The position numbers and the translations under genes were made by a program. A DNA stretch of 64,000 bases from Sva-07 sp963793335 (GTDB taxonomy: Bacteria; Actinomycetota; Acidimicrobiia; Acidimicrobiales; Ilumatobacteraceae): contig CAWBZS010000001.1 in the NCBI GenBank assembly GCA_963793335.1, positions 372,001 through 436,000 on the forward strand. Reading direction: 5' to 3'. The notes below the pieces were generated by a model that was given only the letters and a program-made list of their open reading frames with translations, did no database searches and was not told the DNA's origin. Below are positions 25,410 to 33,697 of the stretch, in pieces (position 1 is the stretch's first letter; the number at the start of each line of letters is the position of its first letter).

Positions 25410-26939
25410 GTGAGCCGGTTCTACCTGACGACACCGATCTACTACGTGAACGCCGAGCCACATCTCGGCCATGCGTACACCACGATCGTCGGTGACGCAC
25501 TCGCCCGCTGGCACCGGCTCCTCGGCGACGACGTCAAGTACCTCACCGGCACCGACGAGCACGGCCTCAAGATCCAGCAGGCAGCCGAAGCGGCCGGCGT
25601 CACCCCACAGGCGTTCACCGACGACATCGCCCCGAAGTTCGCCGCTGCATGGGACCGCCTCAACATCAGCCACGACGACTTCATCCGCACCACCGAACCT
25701 CGCCACAAGGCTGCGGTCGCCGAACTGCTGCAGCGCTGCTACGACGCCGGCGACATCGAGCTCGACACGTTCGCCGGCAAGTACTGCGTGGCCTGTGAGG
25801 AGTACTACGCCGACGACGAATTGATCGAGGTCGCCGGCCCCGACGGTCCGATCGCCGACTGCTGCCCCATCCACAACCGACCCGTCGAGTACTTCGAAGA
25901 GGAGAACTACTTCTTCCGGCTCTCACGATTCGAGGACCGACTCCTCGATTGGTATGCCGCCCACCCGGAGGCGCTGACCCCCGAGCACCGCGGCAACGAG
26001 GCAATCGGGCTGATCAAGAGCGGCCTGCGCGACTTCTCGATCAGCCGCACGTCGCTCGAGTGGGGCATCCCACTCCCCTGGGACCACAAGCACGTCACCT
26101 ACGTGTGGTTCGACGCGCTCACCAACTACCTCGCCGCGGTCGGTTTCGGCGACGGCACGGACGACTACCGCGACTGGTGGCCAGTCGACTACCACCTGAT
26201 CGGCAAGGACATCGTCCGTCAACACTGCGTGTACTGGCCGGCGATGCTGATGTCGGCCGGCGTCGACCTGCCCAAGGGATGGGCGATCGGCGGATGGCTG
26301 CTGTCCGACGGCTCGAAGATGAGCAAGACCGAGGGCAACGTCGTCGACCCACTCGACCTCGTCGACGACGTCGGCCTCGACGGCTTCCGGTACTACGTGC
26401 TCGCCGACACGGCCTACGGCAACGACGGCGACTTCTCGATCGAGGGTTTCACGTCTCGCTACAACTCCGACCTCGCCAACAACCTCGGCAACCTGCTCGC
26501 CCGCGTCGCGACCGTGGTCACCAAGAAGTGCGACGGCATCGGCACCGCCCCCGATCCGGCCAGCCCGTTGGCGAGCGCCGCAGCCAGCGCGTACGCCGAC
26601 ACCGCAGCGATGTGGGACCAGGTCCAGCCGAGCAAGGCGCTCGACGCGACCTGGCAGTTGGTGCGCGCCACGAACGGCCACCTCGAGACCAACGAGCCAT
26701 GGAAGGCCGAGCCGGGGCCCGCGGTCGACGCCGTGATGGGCGACGCACTCGAAGCGCTGCGAATCATCGCGGTGCTCGCCCACCCAGCGATTCCCGACAC
26801 GGCGCAGGAGATCTGGGAACGCATCGGTCTGCCCGGGCTGGTCGCCGATCAGCGACTGCCCGATGCCGCCACCTGGGGCCAGTACGTCGCCGGCGCGCCG
26901 GTGACCAAGGGCGAGTCCCTCTTCCCCCGCCTGACGTGA
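25410..26939 (+). CDS. metG: Methionyl-tRNA synthetase
   Basis: The 509-residue class I enzyme has the HIGH-type motif PHLGHAYTTIVGD near residue 13, LTGTDEHGLKI, a connective peptide with a cysteine knuckle (YCVACEEYYADDELI, DCCPIHNRP), and the KMSKS variant GSKMSKTEGN (about residue 305). It charges initiator and elongator tRNA-Met. It lacks a C-terminal dimerisation (Trbp111-like) domain, as in mycobacterial MetRS. GTG 25410 is chosen because the product then starts SRFYLTTPIYYVNAEPH as in homologues and TAGCGT lies 7 bases upstream. It starts the metG-tatD-rsmA-ispE block. Confidence 0.95.
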   Translation: MSRFYLTTPIYYVNAEPHLGHAYTTIVGDALARWHRLLGDDVKYLTGTDEHGLKIQQAAEAAGVTPQAFTDDIAPKFAAAWDRLNISHDDFIRTTEPRHKAAVAELLQRCYDAGDIELDTFAGKYCVACEEYYADDELIEVAGPDGPIADCCPIHNRPVEYFEEENYFFRLSRFEDRLLDWYAAHPEALTPEHRGNEAIGLIKSGLRDFSISRTSLEWGIPLPWDHKHVTYVWFDALTNYLAAVGFGDGTDDYRDWWPVDYHLIGKDIVRQHCVYWPAMLMSAGVDLPKGWAIGGWLLSDGSKMSKTEGNVVDPLDLVDDVGLDGFRYYVLADTAYGNDGDFSIEGFTSRYNSDLANNLGNLLARVATVVTKKCDGIGTAPDPASPLASAAASAYADTAAMWDQVQPSKALDATWQLVRATNGHLETNEPWKAEPGPAVDAVMGDALEALRIIAVLAHPAIPDTAQEIWERIGLPGLVADQRLPDAATWGQYVAGAPVTKGESLFPRLT

Positions 26940-27712
26940 TGTCGAACCAACTCGAGTGGGTCGACTCGCACTGTCACGTCCACGACGAGCGGATCCCCGA
27001 CGGGACCGCCGACGCCGTCACGGCGGCCGCCACCGCAGGAGTCACGACGCTGATCTCGGTGGGGTGCGACCGGCAGACGTCGATGGCGGCGATCGCGGCC
27101 GCATCGACACACCAGGGCGTGTACGCAACGGTCGGGTTGCATCCCCACGACGCCATCAACGGTGTCGACACGATCGAAGATCTCCTCGAGACCGACGGCA
27201 TCGTCGCAGTCGGTGAATGCGGTCTCGACTACTACTACGACCACTCGCCCCGCGAGATCCAGCAGCGCGCATTCGCCGAGCAGATCGAACTCGCCAACGA
27301 TCGTGGTCTGCCGCTGGTGATCCACACACGCGATGCCTGGGACGACACCTTCGACGTGCTCGCCGAGGTCGGCGTCCCGAACCGCACGATCTTCCACTGT
27401 TTCACCGGCGGTCCGGACGAAGCACAGCGAGCACTCGACATCGGTGCGCTGTTGTCGTTCTCGGGCATCGTGACCTTCAAGGGTGCACCCGACGTGCAAG
27501 CGGCCGCCACCATCTGTCCGCTCGACCGGATGCTGGTCGAAACCGACAGTCCGTACCTCGCGCCGGTCCCCAACCGAGGCAAGCCGAACCGGCCGGCCTG
27601 GGTGCCGTACGTGGGACAACACATCGCCGATCTGCGCGATCTGGCCGTTGCCGACATCGCCGCTGCGACCACTGCGAACGCACGACGAGTCTTCGCGCTC
27701 GATCCCGACTGA
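26939..27712 (+). CDS. tatD: TatD-family metal-dependent DNase
   Basis: The 257-residue TIM-barrel hydrolase shows the metal ligands WVDSHCHVH, GECGLDYYYDHS, LVIHTRDAWDD, IFHCFTGG and LVETDSPYLAPVP. TatD enzymes are 3'-5' exonucleases active on DNA and RNA. The ATG overlaps the metG stop (TGATG). The tatD-to-rsmA order matches other actinobacteria. Confidence 0.93.
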   Translation: MSNQLEWVDSHCHVHDERIPDGTADAVTAAATAGVTTLISVGCDRQTSMAAIAAASTHQGVYATVGLHPHDAINGVDTIEDLLETDGIVAVGECGLDYYYDHSPREIQQRAFAEQIELANDRGLPLVIHTRDAWDDTFDVLAEVGVPNRTIFHCFTGGPDEAQRALDIGALLSFSGIVTFKGAPDVQAAATICPLDRMLVETDSPYLAPVPNRGKPNRPAWVPYVGQHIADLRDLAVADIAAATTANARRVFALDPD

Positions 27713-27861
27713 CCCTGCGTCGACCTGCCGAACTCCGTCGCACCACACGATGGGCGGTATCCTCTGGAGGTCGTTCGAACGCGGCCCACAGGACCACGTC
27801 CAGCCGCCCGAATCCGACCCCACACGACCGACCCCACTTGACCGACCCACACCTGACGCTG

Positions 27862-28377
27862 ATGGCCCTCACCGACACCGACCGCCGACGCATGGTCCTT
27901 GCAACAGCGGTCACCGTCGTCGCACTTCCGGCGCTCTGGTTGGCGAGTAGCGGGGACAACTCGTCCGCACCGACGGTCGCCGTCGCGGGTGTCGACGTCG
28001 GCACCGCAGGCGAGTCCGACGCCGGCGCACTCGACGATCCCATCCAGCTCGGCGGCGACGAGCCGGTCTTTCTCGATGGCCCATCCAGCAGGACCGGCGC
28101 CGGTCAACAGGTGATTGCCGTCCCGGCACCGCCATCGCTCGACGGCATCACGGGGTCGGCGATCTTCCGCAGCTCACTTCCGCGCGGAACCTGCATCGTG
28201 CCAGCGGTACCGAACGGTTCCCGGGTCACGGTGGTCAACCTCGACAACGACCGCTCGATCGCCTGCACCTCGGTGCGCGTCTCCGGCGAGTCCGACACCG
28301 TGGTGCTGAGCACGAACGCGTTCGCCGAACTCGCCGACCTCACCGACGCACCCATCTCGGTCGAGATCCGTCGGTGA
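27862..28377 (+). CDS. Exported RlpA-like (double-psi beta-barrel) protein
   Basis: The 171-residue product starts with a signal/anchor (RMVLATAVTVVALPALWLAS, about 10-29), a linker, and a C-terminal part with the RlpA/barwin pattern: SAIFRSSLPRGTCIVPAVPN followed by GSRVTVVNLDNDRSIACTSV, and ending with a VVLSTNAFAELADL segment like the IDLS helix of RlpA. It sits where rpfB sits in mycobacteria, between tatD and rsmA, but has no transglycosylase domain. A role in binding or cutting glycan strands outside the membrane is plausible. Stop and rsmA start overlap by four bases. Confidence 0.65.
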   Translation: MALTDTDRRRMVLATAVTVVALPALWLASSGDNSSAPTVAVAGVDVGTAGESDAGALDDPIQLGGDEPVFLDGPSSRTGAGQQVIAVPAPPSLDGITGSAIFRSSLPRGTCIVPAVPNGSRVTVVNLDNDRSIACTSVRVSGESDTVVLSTNAFAELADLTDAPISVEIRR

Positions 28378-29234
28378 CGCACTCACGGCCGGCGATCCGT
28401 GAGCTGCTCGACTCGGCGTCGCTCGCCCCCCGCCGAGATCTCGGCCAGAACTTCGTCGCCGATCCCAACACGGTCCGGCGAATCGCCGACCTCGCACGCG
28501 TGGGCCCCGGCGACTGCGTGGTCGAGATCGGTGCCGGGCTCGGCTCGCTGACATTGGCACTCGCCGACACCGGCGCCGAGATCACCGCCATCGAGGTCGA
28601 TCGAGGCGTCGTGCCAGTGCTGCGCGACGTGGTCGGCGATCGCGACAACGTGCGCGTCGTCGAGGGCGATGCGATGCGCCTCGACTGGGACGAGGTGCTC
28701 GTGGATCGCAACGGCATTGCACGAGACGGCTGGGTCCTCGTTGCCAACCTCCCGTACAACGTCGCCACACCACTGATCTGCGACCTGCTCGACACCGCCC
28801 CGGCGATCGGACGGATGCTGGTGATGGTGCAGCGGGAAGCCGCTGAACGCTTCGCCGCCTCGCCGAGCACCACCGCGTACGGCGCGGTCAGCGTGAAGAC
28901 CGCGTACTGGGCAACCGCCAAGGTCGTCGGACACGTCCCAGCCTCGGTGTTCGTCCCCCGACCCAACGTCGAATCGGCGCTGGTCGAGATCACCCGGCGC
29001 GACCCACCACCGACCGACCCGGCAACGCTCTTCACGCTGGTTCGCCTTGCGTTCGGCCAACGCCGAAAGATGCTGCGACGCTCGCTGGCCGGCGTCGTCG
29101 AGGCCGACACCTACGCCTCGGCCGACGTCAGCCCAACGGCTCGCCCCGAGGAACTCGACATCGCTGCGTGGTGCCGCCTCGCCGACGCCCACGGCGAGGG
29201 ACTGGTGCGACTCGCATCGTCGCAGGCGCGCTGA
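28374..29234 (+). CDS. rsmA: 16S rRNA dimethyladenosine transferase
   Basis: The 286-residue enzyme contains RRDLGQNFVADPNTVRRI, the S-adenosylmethionine-binding loop VVEIGAGLGSLTLAL, the catalytic NLPYNVATPL (NLPY) motif and the C-terminal AFGQRRKMLRRSL. It dimethylates A1518 and A1519 of 16S rRNA (KsgA). The GTG start overlaps the previous stop; ispE follows after one base. Confidence 0.96.
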   Translation: MTHSRPAIRELLDSASLAPRRDLGQNFVADPNTVRRIADLARVGPGDCVVEIGAGLGSLTLALADTGAEITAIEVDRGVVPVLRDVVGDRDNVRVVEGDAMRLDWDEVLVDRNGIARDGWVLVANLPYNVATPLICDLLDTAPAIGRMLVMVQREAAERFAASPSTTAYGAVSVKTAYWATAKVVGHVPASVFVPRPNVESALVEITRRDPPPTDPATLFTLVRLAFGQRRKMLRRSLAGVVEADTYASADVSPTARPEELDIAAWCRLADAHGEGLVRLASSQAR

Positions 29235-29235
29235 C

Positions 29236-30024
29236 ATGGACACCACGGTGCGCGCCCACGCCAAGCTCACCCTCACGCTGCTCGTCACCGGTGTCCGCCC
29301 GGACGGCTACCACCTGATCGACGCCGAGATGGTCAGCCTCGATCTCCACGACCTGATCACCCTCACCCCGAGCGACCGGGCGACGCACACCAGTGCATCC
29401 GGCCCCTTCGCCCCAGGTCTGCCACTCGACGGCAGCAATCTGATCAACCGGGCGCTCGAGCTGACGTCGACGAGGGCCGACGTGCACGTCGACAAACGCA
29501 TCCCCCACGGCGGCGGGCTGGGCGGTGGCTCCACCGATGCTGCCGCCGCACTCCGGTGGTCCGGGTTCGACACCTCGACCGATGCGCTCGAGCGGGCATC
29601 GCTCCTCGGTGCCGACATCCCCTTCTGTCTCGTCGGCGGGCGCGCCCGCGTCCGAGGCATCGGTGAGATCGTCGACCCGCTCCCCCACGTCGACCGGGTC
29701 GTCACCCTGGTGATTCCCCCGTTCGGAGTCAGCACCCCTGCGGTGTATCGCATGTGGGACGAGCTGGGCGGACCGACAGGCGACGGGCCGAACGATCTCG
29801 AGACAGCGGCGCTCGGCGTCGAGCCGCGGCTCGGCCAGTGGCGTGAACTGATCCGCGAGCGAACCGGTGTGGCCCCCGTGCTCGCTGGCAGCGGTGCGAC
29901 GTGGTTCACCGAGGGCGAACGCGCAAACGCCCTCGCCGACCTGATCGACGAGGGCGCTGCAGTGATCGTGACACGAACCGTTCCGGCCGACGTCGCGACG
30001 AACCGGAACGGGTTCGCCAGCTGA
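29236..30024 (+). CDS. ispE: 4-diphosphocytidyl-2-C-methyl-D-erythritol kinase
   Basis: The 262-residue GHMP kinase has AKLTLTLLVTGVRPDGYHLI at the start and the ATP loop RIPHGGGLGGGSTDAAAAL (about 88-106), with LAGSGATWF near the C-terminus. It phosphorylates CDP-methylerythritol in the MEP isoprenoid pathway. It is slightly shorter than the usual 280-300 residues but all motifs are present. Confidence 0.94.
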   Translation: MDTTVRAHAKLTLTLLVTGVRPDGYHLIDAEMVSLDLHDLITLTPSDRATHTSASGPFAPGLPLDGSNLINRALELTSTRADVHVDKRIPHGGGLGGGSTDAAAALRWSGFDTSTDALERASLLGADIPFCLVGGRARVRGIGEIVDPLPHVDRVVTLVIPPFGVSTPAVYRMWDELGGPTGDGPNDLETAALGVEPRLGQWRELIRERTGVAPVLAGSGATWFTEGERANALADLIDEGAAVIVTRTVPADVATNRNGFAS

Positions 30025-30054
30025 CGTCGCGGGCGACGCGTCGAGTGCGAGTTG

Positions 30055-30147
30055 CTACTTGCGACGCTGGTGGCGCGTCCTACGCAGCATCTTCTTGTGC
30101 TTCTTCTTGCGCATGCGCTTGCGGCGCTTCTTGATCAGAGAACCCAT
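30055..30147 (-). CDS. 30S ribosomal protein bS22 (AURKAIP1/COX24 domain)
   Basis: The 30-residue, very basic product begins MGSLIKKRRKRMRKKKHKK and ends MLRRTRHQRRK. This is the actinobacterial bS22 signature, a small protein first seen near the decoding centre of mycobacterial 30S subunits and related to the mitochondrial AURKAIP1/COX24 domain. It is easily missed because of its size. TAGCGT (30163-30158) lies 10 bases before the ATG. It is convergent with ispE and divergent from tRNA-Gln. Confidence 0.9.
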   Translation of the reverse strand: MGSLIKKRRKRMRKKKHKKMLRRTRHQRRK

Positions 30148-30157
30148 AAGGGTCGCC

Positions 30158-30163
30158 ACGCTA
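30158..30163 (-). promoter_or_regulatory. -10 element (TAGCGT) of the bS22 gene
   Basis: Minus-strand TAGCGT followed by 10 bases and ATG 30147. Confidence 0.4.
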
Positions 30164-30261
30164 TCGGTCTCGGGTCACCGTCGCACCGTCCTGGAGGGAT
30201 GCGAGACCGGGTCGTGAGCGATACGGTGACATGGTCGATGCAACGTCGACGCCAACGACAG

Positions 30262-30335
30262 TCCGGGGTCGTCTAATGGTAGGACAGCGGTTTTTGGTGC
30301 CGCGTGTAGGGGTTCGAATCCTCTCCCCGGAGCCA
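30262..30335 (+). tRNA. tRNA-Gln (anticodon TTG)
   Basis: The acceptor stem TCCGGGG pairs with CCCCGGA, the T arm has GGTTCGAATCC, and the anticodon loop TTTTGGT presents TTG (Gln). The discriminator G and CCA are encoded. The final A of CCA (30335) is also the A of the glmU ATG. Position before glmU matches actinobacterial synteny. Confidence 0.95.
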
Positions 30336-31420
30336 TGAGCGTTTCCGCCATCGTGCTCGCTGCCGGCGAGGGAACTCGCATGCGCTCCAGTCGCCCCAAG
30401 CCGCTGCATCTGATCTGCGGACGGGCGATGGTGCTGCACGTGATCCACTCGCTCGAACTCCTCGCGCCCGACCGAACCGCCATGGTCGTCGGCCACGGGG
30501 CCGAGCAGGTCACCAAGAAGGTGCAGCAGCTGGCCCCCGACTGGGCCAACGTCGCCTTCGTCGAACAGATCGAACAGCACGGCACCGGCCATGCCGCCTC
30601 GATCGGCATGACCGCATTCGGCGGTGACGACTACGACGACGAGTCGACCATCGTGGTGCTCCCGGGTGACACGCCACTGCTGCGTCCCGAGACGTTGCGC
30701 GAACTCGTCGACGTGCACGTCGAGTGCTCCAACGCCGCCACGCTGCTCACCAGCGTGATGGACGACCCCACCGGCTACGGCAGGGTGATCCGCAAGGCGG
30801 ACGGCCAGGCTGCCCGCATCGTCGAGCACCGAGATGCCGCCCCGGACGAACTCGATGTCCGAGAGGTGTGCACCTCGATCTATGCGTTCCGTCGCGACCT
30901 GCTCGGGCCGGCGCTGCGCAAACTCACCACCGACAACGCCCAGGGCGAGTACTACCTCACCGACGTGATCTCGGTCCTCGGCGCCATGGGCCACCGCATC
31001 GGCGCCGTGCAGGCCCCCGAAGGCGAGACCCAGGGCGTCAACGATCGCTGGCAGCTCGCCCTGGCCGAGCGCGAGCTCCGGTCACGCACCAACCGATCAC
31101 ACCTGATGAACGGCGTCACGATGCTCGATCCTCGACAGACGTTCATCGATGTCACCGTCGGAATCGGCCGCGACGTCACGTTGTACCCGGGCACCATCCT
31201 GCAGGGCGACACCGTGATCGGTGACGGTTGCGAGATCGGACCCGACACGCGACTCGTCGATTGCGCGGTTGGCGATGGCGCCACCGTCGAACATGCGGTC
31301 GGCCACGATGCCGAGATCGGCCCCGGTGCGATCATCGGCCCGTACGCCCACCTCCCGGCCGGATCGAGCGTCACTTCCAACGCGACGACCGGAGCCTTCT
31401 ACACTGCCCCTGTCGGCTGA
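30335..31420 (+). CDS. glmU: UDP-N-acetylglucosamine pyrophosphorylase, short GlmU lacking most of the acetyltransferase domain
   Basis: The N-terminal uridylyltransferase domain is complete: VLAAGEGTRMRSSRPKPLH, EQHGTGHAASIG, VVLPGDTPLLRP, GYGRVIRKADGQ and NAQGEYYLTDVI. The left-handed beta-helix begins (GDTVIGDGCEIGPDTRLVDC, GHDAEIGPGAIIGPYAHLPA) but the protein ends at residue 361, about 100 residues before normal GlmU, so the glucosamine-1-phosphate acetyltransferase active site (the conserved His, Asn and Lys region) is missing. Only 33 bases separate its stop from prs, so no hidden continuation fits. It should make UDP-GlcNAc from GlcNAc-1-phosphate; acetylation must be done elsewhere. 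The start codon overlaps the tRNA, with GGAG inside the tRNA acceptor stem as the only nearby Shine-Dalgarno-like string. Confidence 0.9.
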   Translation: MSVSAIVLAAGEGTRMRSSRPKPLHLICGRAMVLHVIHSLELLAPDRTAMVVGHGAEQVTKKVQQLAPDWANVAFVEQIEQHGTGHAASIGMTAFGGDDYDDESTIVVLPGDTPLLRPETLRELVDVHVECSNAATLLTSVMDDPTGYGRVIRKADGQAARIVEHRDAAPDELDVREVCTSIYAFRRDLLGPALRKLTTDNAQGEYYLTDVISVLGAMGHRIGAVQAPEGETQGVNDRWQLALAERELRSRTNRSHLMNGVTMLDPRQTFIDVTVGIGRDVTLYPGTILQGDTVIGDGCEIGPDTRLVDCAVGDGATVEHAVGHDAEIGPGAIIGPYAHLPAGSSVTSNATTGAFYTAPVG

Positions 31421-31453
31421 ACGCCGCACCACGTCGGGGAGGACGCCACACTC

Positions 31454-32443
31454 ATGGAGAAGGTCACCACCAAGCGACTGGCCCTCTACTCGGGCCGGAC
31501 CCATCCGGAGTTGGCCGAGGAGGTGGCGACGCATCTCAACATCGAGTTGGGCCACGACAACCTGGTCGAGTTCTCCAACGGTGAGGTGCGCTGCCGCTTC
31601 GGCGAGTCGATCCGAGGGTCCGACGTCTTCGTGATCCAGAGCCACTACGGCGTCGACGCCCATTCGGTGAACGACTCGATCATGGAGCACCTGATCATGA
31701 TCGACGCGGCGTATCGAGCCTCGGCCAAGCGAATCACTGCCGTGTGCCCCTTCTACGGCTACGCGCGCCAGGACCGCAAGGCCGAGGGCCGCGAGCCGAT
31801 CACCGCCCGGCTGGTCGCCGACATGTTCAAAGCTGCCGGCGCGAAGCGCATGATCTCGATCGACCTCCACTCCGGTCAGATCCAAGGGTTCTTCGAGGGT
31901 CCGGTCGACCATCTCACGGCGATGCCGGTGCTCGAGGAGTACGTCCGCAGGCATGCGACCGCGCCGGTGATCGTGTCGCCCGATGCTGGTCGCATCAAGG
32001 TCGCCGAACGGATGGCCCAGCACCTCGTCGACATCGGTGCGGATCTCGCGTTCATCTACAAGCGACGCCCCAAGGGGTCCACCAACGTCGCCGAGGCCGC
32101 CGAGGTGATGGGCGATGTCGAAGGCCGCCTCTGCGTACTCACCGACGACATGATCGACACTGCCGGAACGATCTGCGCCGCCGCCGAACTGCTGGTCGAG
32201 CGCGGCGCCAGCGAAGTCTGGGCAATGGCCACCCATGGGGTCTTGTCGGGTCCCGCTGTCGACCGGTTGAAGAACGCGCCGCTCGAGCGGATCGTGCTCA
32301 CCAACACCTTGCCGCTGCCCCCCGAGAAGCAGCTCGACAAGATCGAAGTGCTGTCGGTTGCCCCGCTGATCGCCGAAGCGCTCGGCGCCGTGTTCGACGA
32401 CACGAGCGTGAGTGAGATCTTCGACGGCGAAAACCTCGCCTGA
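31454..32443 (+). CDS. prs: Ribose-phosphate pyrophosphokinase
   Basis: The 329-residue enzyme shows FSNGEVRCRFGESIRGSDVF, YGYARQDRKAEGREPITARL, SIDLHSGQIQGFF and the PRPP loop VLTDDMIDTAGTI. It makes PRPP from ribose-5-phosphate and ATP for nucleotide, His and Trp synthesis. The glmU-prs order is conserved in Actinobacteria. A family B hairpin begins 10 bases after the stop codon. Confidence 0.96.
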   Translation: MEKVTTKRLALYSGRTHPELAEEVATHLNIELGHDNLVEFSNGEVRCRFGESIRGSDVFVIQSHYGVDAHSVNDSIMEHLIMIDAAYRASAKRITAVCPFYGYARQDRKAEGREPITARLVADMFKAAGAKRMISIDLHSGQIQGFFEGPVDHLTAMPVLEEYVRRHATAPVIVSPDAGRIKVAERMAQHLVDIGADLAFIYKRRPKGSTNVAEAAEVMGDVEGRLCVLTDDMIDTAGTICAAAELLVERGASEVWAMATHGVLSGPAVDRLKNAPLERIVLTNTLPLPPEKQLDKIEVLSVAPLIAEALGAVFDDTSVSEIFDGENLA

Positions 32444-32453
32444 CCCCCACTCC

Positions 32454-32506
32454 CCGAAATTGCCCGGTTTCGTGACGGTGAGCGTCACGATCTGGGGCAA
32501 TGTCGG
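32454..32506. repeat. Family B hairpin, left copy
   Basis: 53 nt: outer arms CCGAAATTGCCC / GGGCAATGTCGG (one mismatch) and an inner 7-base hairpin CGTGACG/CGTCACG. It ends 51 bases before the AbiEi-DUF559 start. 44 of 53 bases match the right copy. Confidence 0.85.
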
Positions 32507-32557
32507 CAACTTCCCGCGGAATGTCGGATCGTCGACCTCACCACCCACTTTCGGGTC

Positions 32558-33508
32558 ATGGTCGACGCCGCCTTCCTGGAACTCGCCGCCCGCCAGTACG
32601 GCGTACTGGCGACCTGGCAACTTCGAGAGCTGCTGGGCGTCTCGACGGCGGCGATCTCCCGGGCACGACGGAGCGGCAAGGTCATCGACATCGCGCCAGG
32701 CGTGGTTCGTGTGGCATCCTCGCCGGAGAGCTACGCGGCACGGTGTTTCGCGCTGCATCTGCGCGTCGGACGCCTCGGCTTTCTCAGCGGCGCAACCGCT
32801 GGCCACCACCTCGGGCTTCGCTCGATGCCCACACAACGAATCCACGTCACCGTCGCACGCACGTTCCGTCGCACGATGCCGGCGTGGGCCTGCGTGCACC
32901 CGAGCTCGTGGTTCTGTTTCGATCGCGACGCACAACCCGGCCCAACCGGGATGACGATCGCCACCCCGATGCGCATGCTGTGGGGACTCGCAGCATCGTT
33001 CAATCAGCACCGATTCGAACGCGCTGCAGAGGATGCCTGGCACCTCGGTCTGATCACGCCAGCGCAAGCGCTCGACTACCTCGAAACGAACCGCTGCCGC
33101 GGCAAAGATGGCGTCCGACGCCTTGAAGTGTGGCTGGATCGGGCGCTGGGGCACCACCGACCGGCCCAGAGCAACCTCGAACGGGTACTGCTCGAGGCGT
33201 TGGAGCGCTGTGGGCTCCCCACGCCGGTCCGGCAGCATCGCCTGGCGTTGCCGAGCGGCGAGTACATCTCGATCGACCTCGCCTGGCCCGACATCCGCCT
33301 TGCGGTCGAACCCGGCGACTCGTGGTGGCATGGAGGCGATGACGCCCAACGCCGCGACCAGGCTCGAGACCGTGCGTGCAACGAGGTCGGATGGCAGGTC
33401 GTCCGCTTCGACCAAACGCTTCGTGCAGATCCGGACGCTGCAGCACGGCAGGTGGCGCGGATCTATCGCCAACGAGCCTCCGACGTCCGAAATCTCCCCG
33501 GATCGTGA
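32558..33508 (+). CDS. AbiEi-like / DUF559 two-domain protein
   Basis: The 316-residue protein has an AbiEi-like N-terminus (AARQYGVLATWQLRELLGV, ISRARRSGKVIDIAPGVVRV, GFLSGATAGHHLGL) and a C-terminal DUF559/Vsr-fold region: LERVLLEALERCGL, ISIDLAWPDIRLAVEPGDSW, then RACNEVGWQVVRF. The D...E pattern of PD-(D/E)XK nucleases is kept (IDLAW, AVEPG). It differs strongly in sequence from the gene at 19477 but has the same two-domain plan and the same hairpin bracketing. The last codons and TGA stop lie inside the right-hand hairpin. It splits prs from rplY, adjacent in many actinobacteria, which supports insertion. No toxin partner is nearby. Confidence 0.82.
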   Translation: MVDAAFLELAARQYGVLATWQLRELLGVSTAAISRARRSGKVIDIAPGVVRVASSPESYAARCFALHLRVGRLGFLSGATAGHHLGLRSMPTQRIHVTVARTFRRTMPAWACVHPSSWFCFDRDAQPGPTGMTIATPMRMLWGLAASFNQHRFERAAEDAWHLGLITPAQALDYLETNRCRGKDGVRRLEVWLDRALGHHRPAQSNLERVLLEALERCGLPTPVRQHRLALPSGEYISIDLAWPDIRLAVEPGDSWWHGGDDAQRRDQARDRACNEVGWQVVRFDQTLRADPDAAARQVARIYRQRASDVRNLPGS

Positions 33509-33539
33509 CGCTGAGCGTCACGATTTCGGGCAATTTCGG
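33487..33539. repeat. Family B hairpin, right copy
   Basis: 53 nt, same orientation as the left copy, inner hairpin CGTGACG/CGTCACG. It overlaps the end of the AbiEi-DUF559 gene: its TGA (33506-33508) is that gene's stop codon. Confidence 0.85.
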
Positions 33540-33697
33540 GGGATGGCGGGCGTGCGTGCGCGGGCGATGGCAGGTCAGAATCGGGGGCAACGGGCCGAGA
33601 GGGTATGGGAGCGCCGGCCGATAGATTGGGGAGCTGCTGTAACGACCGACGCCCGCTCTGGAGGCGTTGTCACGAGATTCGATGGAAGCCGATCACC

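Noticed and set aside
31097..33472. Long minus-strand frame opposite glmU, prs and the AbiEi-DUF559 gene
   Set aside because: Shadow frame; the plus strand carries recognisable proteins throughout.
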